A DNA stretch of 13,334 nucleotides from Halanaerobiales bacterium (GCA_016278435.1 JADQBU010000393.1:1-13334), one strand, 5' to 3'. Positions 1-8,766 are shown, counted from the stretch's first letter. Program-made: numbers and translations. Notes: generated by a model from the letters alone, not told the origin.

Positions 1-3000
1 CAGTTTATTTAATCGCTGCAAGATATCATTATTTTTGATCTTCTCCAGCTTATCCCAGTCAATCTTTTCTCCAACCTTCTCACGATGTTGTTTATAATAA
101 ATCCCTTTATATTTGCGTTGATACTGTTCCAGTTGACCTTTGAGTAGCCGGCGGTTTTCATAATCCAGCAAAGGTAACATATCTTCTGTACCCATAGTTT
201 CTTCACATTCTTTGGTCAATTCCTCAAGTTTATTAATATCATCATCTTGAAAAAATATTTTATTTTCTTTGACAAATTCCAGGGAACTTTCCATACAAAT
301 ATACATATCATAAATAAAGTCTTCAAAATCATCTAAATAACCTTGCAATCTATCCAGTAGATTAAGACCCGGTTTTAATTTGTTTTCAATTTCAATTTCA
401 CTCAGAACAACTTTATTGAAGTCTGTTACTGTATTTACTTTCAGAAAGCGGTTCATGGGAATACTATCTTCCAGACCCTCTCTCTTTTGTAATAGTTTAT
501 TAATATCTATAAAATCATCGGGCTTATTCCTGAATTTTTCTAGCTTGCTGTCTATCTCATTTATTTTTTTATTCATCTCAATTATTTTTTCTTTAAACTG
601 TCTTACAGCTTCCGGTCTTTCATTTTTCTGTCTAACCAGTCCCGGATTCATGTCAAGTGCTTTAAATAATCTTATAATATCTTCAACCGGAAAATCCGTT
701 TCCAGAGTAATATATGGAACTTCATCAAACTTTTTAAGTCCAGTTGAGAAAAACTGTTCCAGATCAGAGGCAGTCAGAGTTCTTCCTCCGCGTTGTTTCA
801 AATTTGTTTCTCCATTATAGGTAAGAACCAGAATAATTAAATATACCAGTTCCTCCTGCAGACCAAATGGCTTATCTGCAAGTTTTTCAATAAGACTGGA
901 TATTTTTATGTTTTTACCTTTATTATCATTTAAAATATCCAGAATTACTTTTACATATTTTGATTTTGAGGTATCCAGATAGTAATTATCATCAAGTAAT
1001 TCCAGAGAGGATAATAAATTCTGTGAGTTGCTGACAGTAATCTTTTCTCCAGTCTTTAATATTTCATTAATTGTTCTTTCTACCTCTCCCCTTATGTTCT
1101 CAGAAGACAATCTATTAAGTAATTTTGGATATTCGGGATATTTTTGATTAAAGGTATCATTGAAAAGAGCAGTTTTTACTTCGTAATAGTATTCATTGAG
1201 ATTATCTGGTTCCTGGGCAAATAAGTGACCTGAAGTTTCATATTTACCACCATTTTCAATCTTTGTATCCAGTAAGAGTTTTAACAATAGAGCTTCTGTT
1301 TGTTCAATGAAATCATCTTGCTTACGGTCCATTATATTAAGAGCGTAACCATTACCCTTTTTCAGTGAAGTAACTGCTGCTATCTTTTTTAATAGACCAT
1401 CCAGCTCATCATTGTATTCCAGATTTAAAATAGCAGTATCAAAACCACCTGCAATTTTTGATTTCTTTTCATATGGTGAAACAAAGATAAAATTGAAATC
1501 TCCTTCTCCTTTCTTGACATAATTAGAACCATCATCATATATAAAACTTCCATTTCTGAAAGACTTGCGATCTTTCCAGTAACTATTATCGGGGAAAACC
1601 CTTACATGTTCGGAATCTGAAGATAATTCAATGTTATGTCTTATTATCTTTAATAATTCATCATCCTCAGCACCATCATATAAATCTTCTGATTTCCTTT
1701 TGATAACAACATCGTAATCAATATCATGTTCCAGGTCAATATAGTAATAATTATTCTCCGTTTTAGCAATAAATTGACCATCTGTTACTTCCCTTAATTT
1801 ATTGAGGATAATCTTGATCTTATCTATATTGGAAACATTGTCAGAAATAATCATTAGTTCACTGGCCAGTTCTTCCGGAGTAGCTCCGTTATTTGAAGTT
1901 TTTCCATATAATTTGAGAACAGCCAGAGCCTTGATGATTTTACGGGCAATTTCCTGCCTATCCTGTCGTAATAAATCTATTTTACTATCAAGTGTCTCAA
2001 CCGCATTTATTACAGGTGAAACCTCATCAAGGGTTCTAATACTGTGGTTGCTGGCAATTTTATCATAGATTTTTTCAAAGGTAATAAAAGCAGGGAATTC
2101 TTTATTGTATATCTCCTTTACCTGGTCCACAGCAAACTCCAGTATGCCCCTGTTTTCAAAATAGGGTAACTGATTGAATATGTCTATTACATAAGGATGA
2201 ACCGGGAATATGTCTACAAATTCATTCAATTTTCCCTGTACCTGGGGGATCTGCTGGCCATATTCTGATAAAAGTTCTTTTAACTGCTCTACCTGCCCGA
2301 TATCTTTTTTCAGGGCTCTCCGGGATAAAACCTTTTTGATATCCTCTTTTGATATAGCAATAATTTCATATCTCTGAGCTGTACGACCAAAACTCTCAGC
2401 TTCTTCCACAAATTCATTACTACTGAAAACATTCTCTTGCATAGAACCCATAAAAATAAAATCCATCTGATTACTGGCCTGGGCAAGGACCCGCATGAAT
2501 TGAGTATCTGCATATTTCATCTCTCTGGTAGGTTTAGTCTTTAAAAAGTCGGAAATTTCATCAATAATGACAACTAATCCCATTTTAGGGTCATGGGATT
2601 TTATGATATCCAGGATTTCTTTGATTTTTTCTTTATGATCATAGATATCACCGGCATCAATTTCGGGTATTTCAATATCATATTTTTGCTTTAATTTTTC
2701 TTCAAGTCTATCATAGAAAAAATCACTTAAAGTGTGCTCACTTGGTTGTAATTCAAATTGAATTACTGCATAATTGCGGTTTAAATTATCTTTAAAGGAT
2801 TTTTTTACTTCTTTATTCTGTAAATTATCAATTAAAGAAGGATTACTTATTATTGCAGCCAGAACAGCCAGAAAATGTGATTTACCGGAACCATAATTAC
2901 CAATGACCTGATATGAATAATGTCTGGCTCTATTCAGGTCTTCAGCAATCTTTAGCATATGACCCTTCATATCATCAGTAATAATATATTTATTGATAGT

Positions 3001-3090
3001 ATCTCGCGCTTTATCCTCTGTATCAATAAAAGAATCAATATCAATAACCCTGTCCAGTTCTTCTAAATGAAGTAGATCTTTAATCTTCAT
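1..3090 (-). CDS. brxC: BrxC/PglY-like P-loop ATPase (DUF6079-type), 3' end outside window
   Basis: All 1030 codons from the ATG at 3090 to base 1 were checked and contain no stop, so the gene runs off the left edge. The N-terminus carries a clear Walker A, GNYGSGKS (residues 64-71), in the context QVIGNYGSGKSHFLAVLA typical of BrxC/PglY ATPases. Walker B is LVVIIDEIS (D177, E178), followed by a sensor-like strand FIFMGSMQE (211-219). Residues about 790-1000 are rich in Lys and Glu and look helical to coiled-coil. BrxC-family ATPases are large cytoplasmic core components of BREX phage defence; their exact activity is not settled. The start overlaps the BrxF-like gene by 11 bp (ATTGATGAAGATTAA), so the two are probably translationally coupled. 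The adjacent BrxF-like gene favours the BREX type 3 arrangement. An alternative is a DUF499/DUF6079 ATPase of another defence system. ATPase: very sure; BrxC equivalence: moderately sure. Confidence 0.85.
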   Translation of the reverse strand, partial: MKIKDLLHLEELDRVIDIDSFIDTEDKARDTINKYIITDDMKGHMLKIAEDLNRARHYSYQVIGNYGSGKSHFLAVLAAIISNPSLIDNLQNKEVKKSFKDNLNRNYAVIQFELQPSEHTLSDFFYDRLEEKLKQKYDIEIPEIDAGDIYDHKEKIKEILDIIKSHDPKMGLVVIIDEISDFLKTKPTREMKYADTQFMRVLAQASNQMDFIFMGSMQENVFSSNEFVEEAESFGRTAQRYEIIAISKEDIKKVLSRRALKKDIGQVEQLKELLSEYGQQIPQVQGKLNEFVDIFPVHPYVIDIFNQLPYFENRGILEFAVDQVKEIYNKEFPAFITFEKIYDKIASNHSIRTLDEVSPVINAVETLDSKIDLLRQDRQEIARKIIKALAVLKLYGKTSNNGATPEELASELMIISDNVSNIDKIKIILNKLREVTDGQFIAKTENNYYYIDLEHDIDYDVVIKRKSEDLYDGAEDDELLKIIRHNIELSSDSEHVRVFPDNSYWKDRKSFRNGSFIYDDGSNYVKKGEGDFNFIFVSPYEKKSKIAGGFDTAILNLEYNDELDGLLKKIAAVTSLKKGNGYALNIMDRKQDDFIEQTEALLLKLLLDTKIENGGKYETSGHLFAQEPDNLNEYYYEVKTALFNDTFNQKYPEYPKLLNRLSSENIRGEVERTINEILKTGEKITVSNSQNLLSSLELLDDNYYLDTSKSKYVKVILDILNDNKGKNIKISSLIEKLADKPFGLQEELVYLIILVLTYNGETNLKQRGGRTLTASDLEQFFSTGLKKFDEVPYITLETDFPVEDIIRLFKALDMNPGLVRQKNERPEAVRQFKEKIIEMNKKINEIDSKLEKFRNKPDDFIDINKLLQKREGLEDSIPMNRFLKVNTVTDFNKVVLSEIEIENKLKPGLNLLDRLQGYLDDFEDFIYDMYICMESSLEFVKENKIFFQDDDINKLEELTKECEETMGTEDMLPLLDYENRRLLKGQLEQYQRKYKGIYYKQHREKVGEKIDWDKLEKIKNNDILQRLNKL

Positions 3091-3565
3091 CAATACCACC
3101 ACCTATTTTTACTTCTGTTAATCTATAAAAAATCACCCTGGAAAGGTCAACTACTGAAAAGTCTTCCTTATCAGGAGTTGAATAATAAGCTTTATCATCT
3201 CTCAATCTTCCATTAATAAAAATAACACCCTCTCTTCTACCGCGCATTGAATATCTAAAAGCTTCCACAGGATTAATCATCTTGAGTTCAGGTGAATAAA
3301 GGATTCCGGTATTATTTAAAACAATCCTTCTTTCTTTTTCATTAACCCACTCTTTTAATTTATTCCCAATTCTCTTACTTACTTTATCCTCCGGAATATT
3401 TTGAATCAAATCAAGGACAACTTCTTCAACATCATAAATCTTCCAACCATTCTCCCTCAGATATTTAATTATAAGTTTTTTCTGGGCTTCTTCATTTCCT
3501 ACCAGTGTTAATAATTTATAATGATTATCTCTGTTGGCCTGTATTAATTTTTCTATATCAACCAC
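3080..3565 (-). CDS. brxF: BrxF-like small protein of a BREX type 3-like core
   Basis: A 161-residue soluble protein with no signal peptide or membrane segment. The start is a GTG at 3565, chosen because GAGGTGAT lies just upstream and the next upstream in-frame codons reach a TGA at 3580. The segment IVLNNTGILYSPELKMINPVEA (residues about 81-102), followed by EGVIFINGRL, resembles BrxF of BREX type 3, which is of similar size and precedes brxC. BrxF is described as P-loop-containing, but here the expected nucleotide-binding loop is LVGNEEAQKKLI (about residues 21-32), which lacks the GKS/T signature, so ATP binding may be lost. It is the first gene after a 142-bp gap containing a promoter-like site and paired repeats, and it overlaps the next gene by 11 bp. 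Its biochemical role is unknown; I infer a partner of the BrxC-like ATPase. Assignment rests on pattern recognition plus context. Confidence 0.72.
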   Translation of the reverse strand: MVDIEKLIQANRDNHYKLLTLVGNEEAQKKLIIKYLRENGWKIYDVEEVVLDLIQNIPEDKVSKRIGNKLKEWVNEKERRIVLNNTGILYSPELKMINPVEAFRYSMRGRREGVIFINGRLRDDKAYYSTPDKEDFSVVDLSRVIFYRLTEVKIGGGIDED

Positions 3566-3568
3566 AAC

Positions 3569-3577
3569 ATCACCTCT
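3569..3577 (-). promoter_or_regulatory. Ribosome binding site deciding the GTG start of the BrxF-like gene
   Basis: On the minus strand AGAGGTGAT ends three bases before the GTG at 3565. GAGGTGAT is an extended match to the anti-Shine-Dalgarno sequence. The nearby ATG at 3570 is out of frame, so the GTG is the supported start. The spacing is short. Confidence 0.6.
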
Positions 3578-3616
3578 TCATTAAATAATGGCAATTACTA
3601 CTTGAAAGCACATTAA

Positions 3617-3659
3617 AAACAAATATTGTCTATTTATTATAATTAAACAAATATCGTCT
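3617..3659. repeat. Paired 15-bp direct repeat, probable operator of the brxF-brxC unit
   Basis: On the + strand AAACAAATATTGTCT (3617-3631) and AAACAAATATCGTCT (3645-3659) match at 14 of 15 positions and start 28 bp apart. The first copy contains a small dyad, ACAA-ATA-TTGT, and the second keeps most of it. The 13-bp spacer between them contains the -10-like TATAAT read on the minus strand. This is the layout expected of a transcription factor binding two sites around a promoter. No regulator gene is visible in the window, so the protein that binds is unknown. Confidence 0.6.
3636..3641 (-). promoter_or_regulatory. Candidate -10 box (TATAAT) for the brxF-brxC unit
   Basis: A perfect TATAAT on the minus strand lies about 70 bp before the GTG of the BrxF-like gene, inside the spacer between the two direct repeats. 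No good -35 is found at 17 bp (GATTCA); TTCAGA at 15 bp spacing is a poor match to TTGACA. Transcription would start near 3629, giving a leader of roughly 64 bases. The weak -35 could mean activator dependence. TATAAT also arises by chance in AT-rich DNA, so confidence is moderate. Confidence 0.45.
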
Positions 3660-3707
3660 GAATCCTTTCTTATAATAATATTTAACTGAAGTTTTGACCT
3701 TTTTCTC

Positions 3708-6700
3708 TCAAGGCGCCAGATTAATCTTATAATCATCCAACCCGTCTAACCCTGAACCTTCCCCCAGATGCTGACTCAAATAATTAACAAGATCCTCTTG
3801 CCGGGGCTGCCCGAATACCACCCTATAAGCCCCCAGGGTCTTCTTTAAATACTTTAATTTATTAACTTCACTACTCAATGGTAAAGCTGGAATATGCCGG
3901 TATATCTTCTGTCCGCCTTCCAGATCATATATCCAGAAAGGAATCATATCATTGTTACCAGGTTCCCGGTTTTCCAGAGCCAGCTGGAAAGCAACATCCC
4001 AGGGATCGTCATTATCAGATATTCCCTTCAATGAAGTAATATCAAACCTACTGGCAACATTCCTTCTGATGGCATGACCTTTATAGCGGTGTATTCGTCC
4101 TTCTCTCTGCTCTAAATCAACTGGATTTGAGGGAAGATTCCAGTGACAGATCCGGTGACTGTAAAGATGAAAATCAAGTCCTTCCTGACCTATGGAAGTG
4201 GTAGCAAGGATAAAAGGCCTGAATGGTGTATTAAAAGCAGTTCTTACCTGACCGGCTCTTGTTTTTTCGCCATCTTCATCCCTGCTGTCTCCAAACTGTA
4301 AAGCGAAATGACAGCGGATTCTTCTCTTCTTTATCTTGAGTTCTGGTTCAGTGACTATTTCATCAAATTCAGGTGTAGCTGACCTGACAGTCAGGGCTTC
4401 ATCAATCTCTTCCCAGATCTGTTTCAGAGCATATTTATAATCTTTATCAGTTAAACCATTGGTTTCTCTTAGAACATGGACATATTCATCCAGAACAGCC
4501 TGTAGATTTCCATTAATACAGTAATTTAATACACTTTCCCAATAGCGGTCATCTTCAGCACTGTGAACCCCGCGGATTAAGTTCATAACATCCGGCCGGT
4601 TAAATAAAGTCCGAAAATTTAAGGCAGTCCGGGCTGATGATGCCAGCAAGTAGTTATACATTTCATTCTCATTTCCTTTAATAATATGTCTAAATGACCT
4701 TAAGGAAGTAATAGCCGGGGACCCTATTGCAATTTTTGTAATTACCTCTATCAAATCTTTAGGTGGTCTACCTAACGCAACATTTTCATCCAGGTGTTCC
4801 CTTAAATATCTAATATGTTCCGCAAAACCACCATCTTCCCCTTCTGATCCTTTACCATCTATAATATTTATCCAGTTAAGATCTCCTCTGCTGTTATCAA
4901 ACCAGTTTTTAACTATCTCCTGATTATAATGTTTATCCATCAGAATAAGAGCAGCCCAGTACCAGCTTTTATCAGCCATATAACCCTCATACCTGGCATA
5001 TTTATCTATAATTGGATTTAATAATTTTTCAACCTTTCTTTTAACTTCAGTAAACAATTCTTTTTCAGTAATCATGTCCTCCCGGTTACAGCAAATATTA
5101 ATCAGGTCTATTTCCTTGCCCAGAGTTAAACAGGGGTATAATAGATTGAAATTTGACATATTAGCAGGTTTGCCTTCTCTCATGCTAAAACTTAAAAGTT
5201 GCACCCGGTTTCCTGATAAATCAGTGTATTGTGCAGACTTATTAAATGATTTAACCATCCTTCTTTCTGCCTCATAACTACAGAGCATAGAGACCACTTT
5301 CGGAACTACCCTCCAGGAAGAAAATATAAGAGATTTAGTAAAACTCTGCAGATTTGAATTACTGTAAGGGCCATCAAAAACTCTGTAATATGGCATAGAA
5401 GGATAAATCCACAATAACTGCCAGGCATCATTTTCAACTGTTTGTTCCATAATTGACCTCATTCTGGCATTGCCGGGGTCAATCTGCTTATAATTTAAAA
5501 CATCAGACCAGTTAAATAAATAACTTTCTCTTCCCTTAAGTAATTTTTCTAATTCTCGACTGGTTTCCTGGCTAGTTAAATGTTCAAGAAAATCATTCTT
5601 TAATTTATATTCCTTATCCATAAAATTAAGTAAATAGGGGGCTGACTTCCAGTAGTTTACTGTGTCCTGTGCCCCTATCTTATCAGCAATTTTATCAAGC
5701 AAAACAAAGGAATCAAGCTCTGCGGGAGCAAGCCGGAGAGAATCTCCTTCAGTTTCACTGAGCATGGCATCCTGCTCTCTGGTTAAATTAACCCGCTCAT
5801 TTCTGACCATTATTTTACTGAGTGTCCTCTCTATTTTATTTTTAACCTGTATTATATTATTGGAACCTGTACTATTTAAACTAAACAGTTCCCTGCGATA
5901 ATTTTTAAGATCATTTTTGAATACCTCTGTTTCTTCAGAAGAATTAAATAAAAATCCAACCGTTCGCATTAAATCCTGATAGTGGTTTTCTACTTCACTT
6001 TCATGATACAATGTATACATTTTATATGGTGTAGCAGATAGTAATAGAATTTTTACATCTGGATAATTAAATAATACCCGGGCCAGTTCTGCTACATCAT
6101 CTTCGCCATCCATCAAATATTTAAAACGTTGAAATTCATCCATAATTACTAAATCAGGTTCAAGTTTATTTATACAGGTTTCTGCCAGCACCTGACGCAA
6201 TCTGCCAATGAACTGATCTCTATCCTGCCTGTCAATATAAGGTATGTTCTCATGTTTTCTGTAATAAGAAAAACGGTCAATTAAATCATAAAATTTATTC
6301 TTGATTTCCCCATCCTGTTCAAGACTTTCCAAAAAGGCTTCAGTCAGGTCTTTATCAACAAGCCTTTTATCAAAATTCTTTAGATAACGCCTCCAGTTAT
6401 CCTTTAGAACACCACACTGAAAGAGATTTTTGGGCCCTGCTATTGTACCGAAACCCCAGGCCTCTTTTAAAATATGGTAAAGTAAAACCCTTTCACTGGC
6501 AATTCCACCTTGAGAACGAAGATCAAATGACGTTCCCGGAGTAAAGGAAACAAAATTGAGTTTATTATTTTTTAAATCCTTTATCTCCAGGGGTAGCAGT
6601 GTTATACGGGTAGCAAATGCAAACTCCTGCTCACCTGTAATATTCAATCTATTAATATTTTGCCGGGCAATACTGGCATTGGCACAGATATAGATAATAT

Positions 6701-6914
6701 CAATCCGGTCAATATCTTCCCAGAGATAATCTATCGCATTAGCAATAACTCCCCGGGCTACCAACGTTTTTCCCAGACCTACCTCATCGGCAATTAAGAA
6801 TCTATCTGTTGGATTCTGGTCTGTATAAAGCCGGGAAAAAACATAATCAACAGTCTTCCTCTGAAAGTCTTTTAACCCTTTAGTAATTTTATTAATTTCC
6901 GGTCTGGACTTCAT
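3708..6914 (-). CDS. Large SF2/SNF2-like helicase of a defence locus
   Basis: The open frame reaches back to 7013, but I place the start at the ATG at 6914, with AGGGAGGG six bases upstream, giving 1068 residues. Using that start, a Q-like segment (GLKDFQRK, 13-20) precedes motif I DEVGLGKT (43-50), motif Ia around YICANAS (75-81), motif II MDEFQ (D259, E260) and motif III LLSATPYK (291-298). The second RecA lobe shows IGQEGLDFH (about 910) and QREGRIHR (about 932-940), the latter with the arginines of motif VI. Roughly 600 residues separate motifs III and V, far more than in a minimal SF2 core. The protein should be an ATP-driven DNA translocase or helicase in the cytoplasm. It overlaps the PLD gene by 23 bp, suggesting they act together. 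BREX type 3 has a BrxHII helicase and DISARM has SNF2-like DrmD; I cannot say which, if either, is its relative. Confidence 0.9.
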   Translation of the reverse strand: MKSRPEINKITKGLKDFQRKTVDYVFSRLYTDQNPTDRFLIADEVGLGKTLVARGVIANAIDYLWEDIDRIDIIYICANASIARQNINRLNITGEQEFAFATRITLLPLEIKDLKNNKLNFVSFTPGTSFDLRSQGGIASERVLLYHILKEAWGFGTIAGPKNLFQCGVLKDNWRRYLKNFDKRLVDKDLTEAFLESLEQDGEIKNKFYDLIDRFSYYRKHENIPYIDRQDRDQFIGRLRQVLAETCINKLEPDLVIMDEFQRFKYLMDGEDDVAELARVLFNYPDVKILLLSATPYKMYTLYHESEVENHYQDLMRTVGFLFNSSEETEVFKNDLKNYRRELFSLNSTGSNNIIQVKNKIERTLSKIMVRNERVNLTREQDAMLSETEGDSLRLAPAELDSFVLLDKIADKIGAQDTVNYWKSAPYLLNFMDKEYKLKNDFLEHLTSQETSRELEKLLKGRESYLFNWSDVLNYKQIDPGNARMRSIMEQTVENDAWQLLWIYPSMPYYRVFDGPYSNSNLQSFTKSLIFSSWRVVPKVVSMLCSYEAERRMVKSFNKSAQYTDLSGNRVQLLSFSMREGKPANMSNFNLLYPCLTLGKEIDLINICCNREDMITEKELFTEVKRKVEKLLNPIIDKYARYEGYMADKSWYWAALILMDKHYNQEIVKNWFDNSRGDLNWINIIDGKGSEGEDGGFAEHIRYLREHLDENVALGRPPKDLIEVITKIAIGSPAITSLRSFRHIIKGNENEMYNYLLASSARTALNFRTLFNRPDVMNLIRGVHSAEDDRYWESVLNYCINGNLQAVLDEYVHVLRETNGLTDKDYKYALKQIWEEIDEALTVRSATPEFDEIVTEPELKIKKRRIRCHFALQFGDSRDEDGEKTRAGQVRTAFNTPFRPFILATTSIGQEGLDFHLYSHRICHWNLPSNPVDLEQREGRIHRYKGHAIRRNVASRFDITSLKGISDNDDPWDVAFQLALENREPGNNDMIPFWIYDLEGGQKIYRHIPALPLSSEVNKLKYLKKTLGAYRVVFGQPRQEDLVNYLSQHLGEGSGLDGLDDYKINLAP

Positions 6915-8766
6915 TCTCTTCCCTCCCTGCACTGGCTTCCATAACTGCATTCCAGACTTCATCAAATCCTTCAGGTAATATAGCTTCGCCTTCCTCTGTC
7001 TGACACAAATCATCGATCAATTTCTTTATATTTTCTAATTTTCCTGGATTCCTGCTATAAGCCCTGACGAGTTCTTCCAGTACAGGCAAATCCAGAGTAT
7101 CCCACTCACCGCTTCCATTGAAAAAACACTTATGTATATTTATCAGATCAGTTGTTGAATCTTTTTCATCAGCCAGGAGAAAAAGTAAATATCTAATAAA
7201 ACGGTCACTATCCTTTATTATATTCTGTAGTATTCTTTTGTTCCTTTCTTCCGGCATACCTTGAACCGGCAGATTTAAAACAAAACCAGTTGATGCTTCC
7301 TCATCCTCTAATTTCATCTTGAGTTTAAATGCTATAAACCCGGTTAATCCCACTAGAGACATATCAGAAAAAATTACTGGTTTTCCTGTAATAAATGGAG
7401 CTATCTCCCGTTTATTATTTTCATTTACAGTAATAGGATAGCAGTAACCTTCAATATCTAAATTATCAAATTCCGGTTTCTTTTCTGGATTTATTATCAG
7501 AGAATAGGTGTGATCATAATTTTCTTTAATTAAGACAGAAAGACCGCATTTTACTAACTGTTTTCGTGCTTGCTCTAGATTTCTTTCTAACTGTACTCTT
7601 ATTTTTGTATCAAGCTCTTCTTCCTCCGGACGCTGGTAATACTTTAACAGATCCCGGAAAGTTGTCTGGTCTTCATCTATTCCCAGGAAAGGATCAATGC
7701 CAATTCTGCTTTTCTTCCCTGTCAGTTCTACTGTAAACTCAACATTATTACCAGAAAAAGCAGCATTAGTCGTATTAGCTGAGCCCGTTAAAATCCGGGC
7801 ATCCCAACCCTTTTCCAGAATATATAGCTTTGTATGTAAACCGGAAAAATCTTCAGCATCATCTTCTTGATATTCCTCATCCACTTCTTCCGGCCTTTCA
7901 GCTGTATCATCCAGTATAAATACCGAGGCTTTCTCTGTTAATTCTGATATAAAGTTATTATTTAATTCATCAAGACTTTCACCTCTTGATATTAAAATAT
8001 TATCTTTTCCTTTATTAAATAGATGTTTAATTAAAGAATCTGAAATAAATGGGGATACTACCATCAATCTGGTATAGTCCTTAAATTCAGGAATTTTTCT
8101 ATAACCATTGATTCCGGATGGTATAAATGAAATTTCATCTGCAAAGTTTTCAGGGGGTTTGAAACGGACTTTTATAATTTCTTCTCCTATCTGGTCAATC
8201 AATTCACTGACCTGATTATTAACATTATTTACTGCCAGCTCTGGAAGCTCCTTGATAAAATCTGCTAACGGCCGGTTTCTGGAAAAACCGTATACCCTGT
8301 CATCTTCCAGTTCACCTTCTAATCTTAAAACAGTATCCCAGGAGTTATCAAAAGTGAGATTACGTGAAAAGCATAAAAATCTATATATTACTGGCTTATT
8401 GTCTGATGAAAATCTTAAAATCCAGACTTTGGGATGAAATACCCCTTCACCCGGTGGTTGAACATCACATACTATCTTTTCGAGATAACTAAATAGTTTG
8501 GTATCACTTCCGGGGACTTTAATTCTTCCCTGCTGACAGAAAATAGCCAGTTTGTCAGCAGTCCTCCTGATTGCCTCCAGTACAGCAATAGGATCTTTTA
8601 GAATTTCTTCCCTGTTGTCAGCATCAAAAAGTGCCAGGGAAAGAGGTGCCATCAGTAGAGAAAGAAGGTCAAGTGAATAGGTTGTGGCAACTGCTTTGTC
8701 CAGTTTATATCCAAGTGGTGGTCGTATTTCTTCCAGATAAATTATTCTATTTTCAGGATTAAGCAA
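6892..8766 (-). CDS. Phospholipase D-like (HKD) protein, probable defence nuclease
   Basis: Two HxK motifs are visible. Numbering from the possible ATG at 8793, the first is FHPKVWIL (H120, K122) with SRNLT (143-147); the second is LHTKLYIL (H320, K322) with GSANTT (337-342) and NNVEF downstream. Two such motifs form one active site in PLD-superfamily nucleases and phosphotransferases. The N-terminus has the PPLGYKLD and TTYSLDLL segments I associate with PLD-like proteins of defence loci. A strongly acidic stretch (about 299-316) sits just before the second motif. No signal peptide or membrane segment is seen, so a cytoplasmic nucleic acid substrate is more likely than lipid. I chose the TTG at 8766 (624 residues) because GGAGAGGAG lies seven bases upstream and it overlaps the preceding stop by 8 bp; the ATG at 8793 (633 residues) has no Shine-Dalgarno. 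The end overlaps the helicase gene by 23 bp. Confidence 0.85.
   Translation of the reverse strand: MLNPENRIIYLEEIRPPLGYKLDKAVATTYSLDLLSLLMAPLSLALFDADNREEILKDPIAVLEAIRRTADKLAIFCQQGRIKVPGSDTKLFSYLEKIVCDVQPPGEGVFHPKVWILRFSSDNKPVIYRFLCFSRNLTFDNSWDTVLRLEGELEDDRVYGFSRNRPLADFIKELPELAVNNVNNQVSELIDQIGEEIIKVRFKPPENFADEISFIPSGINGYRKIPEFKDYTRLMVVSPFISDSLIKHLFNKGKDNILISRGESLDELNNNFISELTEKASVFILDDTAERPEEVDEEYQEDDAEDFSGLHTKLYILEKGWDARILTGSANTTNAAFSGNNVEFTVELTGKKSRIGIDPFLGIDEDQTTFRDLLKYYQRPEEEELDTKIRVQLERNLEQARKQLVKCGLSVLIKENYDHTYSLIINPEKKPEFDNLDIEGYCYPITVNENNKREIAPFITGKPVIFSDMSLVGLTGFIAFKLKMKLEDEEASTGFVLNLPVQGMPEERNKRILQNIIKDSDRFIRYLLFLLADEKDSTTDLINIHKCFFNGSGEWDTLDLPVLEELVRAYSRNPGKLENIKKLIDDLCQTEEGEAILPEGFDEVWNAVMEASAGREENEVQTGN
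6921..6928 (-). promoter_or_regulatory. Shine-Dalgarno site selecting the helicase start at 6914
   Basis: AGGGAGGG on the minus strand sits six bases before the ATG at 6914, within the last codons of the PLD gene. The upstream in-frame ATG at 7013 would add 33 residues translated from inside the PLD reading frame, so the downstream start is preferred. Confidence 0.65.

Noticed and set aside
380..820. A 146-codon open frame on the + strand
   Set aside because: It lies wholly antisense to the open BrxC-like frame; its Ser/Leu/Phe-rich, repetitive composition is typical of a shadow of a Lys/Glu-rich gene.
2310..2513. A minus-strand 67-codon open frame inside the BrxC-like gene
   Set aside because: It is in a different frame from the continuous 1030-codon reading frame, which has Walker motifs and no stop.
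3581..3613. Possible 10-codon leader peptide (MCFQVVIAII) before the BrxF-like gene
   Set aside because: It has no ribosome binding site and no run of regulatory codons, and no attenuator hairpin follows; most likely chance.
3566..3707. Transcription terminator after the helicase gene
   Set aside because: No GC-rich hairpin followed by a T-run is visible on the minus strand; only AT-rich short dyads such as CATTATTTAATG are present.
6915..7013. Longer helicase start at the ATG at 7013
   Set aside because: It would overlap the PLD gene by over 120 bp and has no clear ribosome binding site, whereas the ATG at 6914 has AGGGAGGG at ideal spacing.
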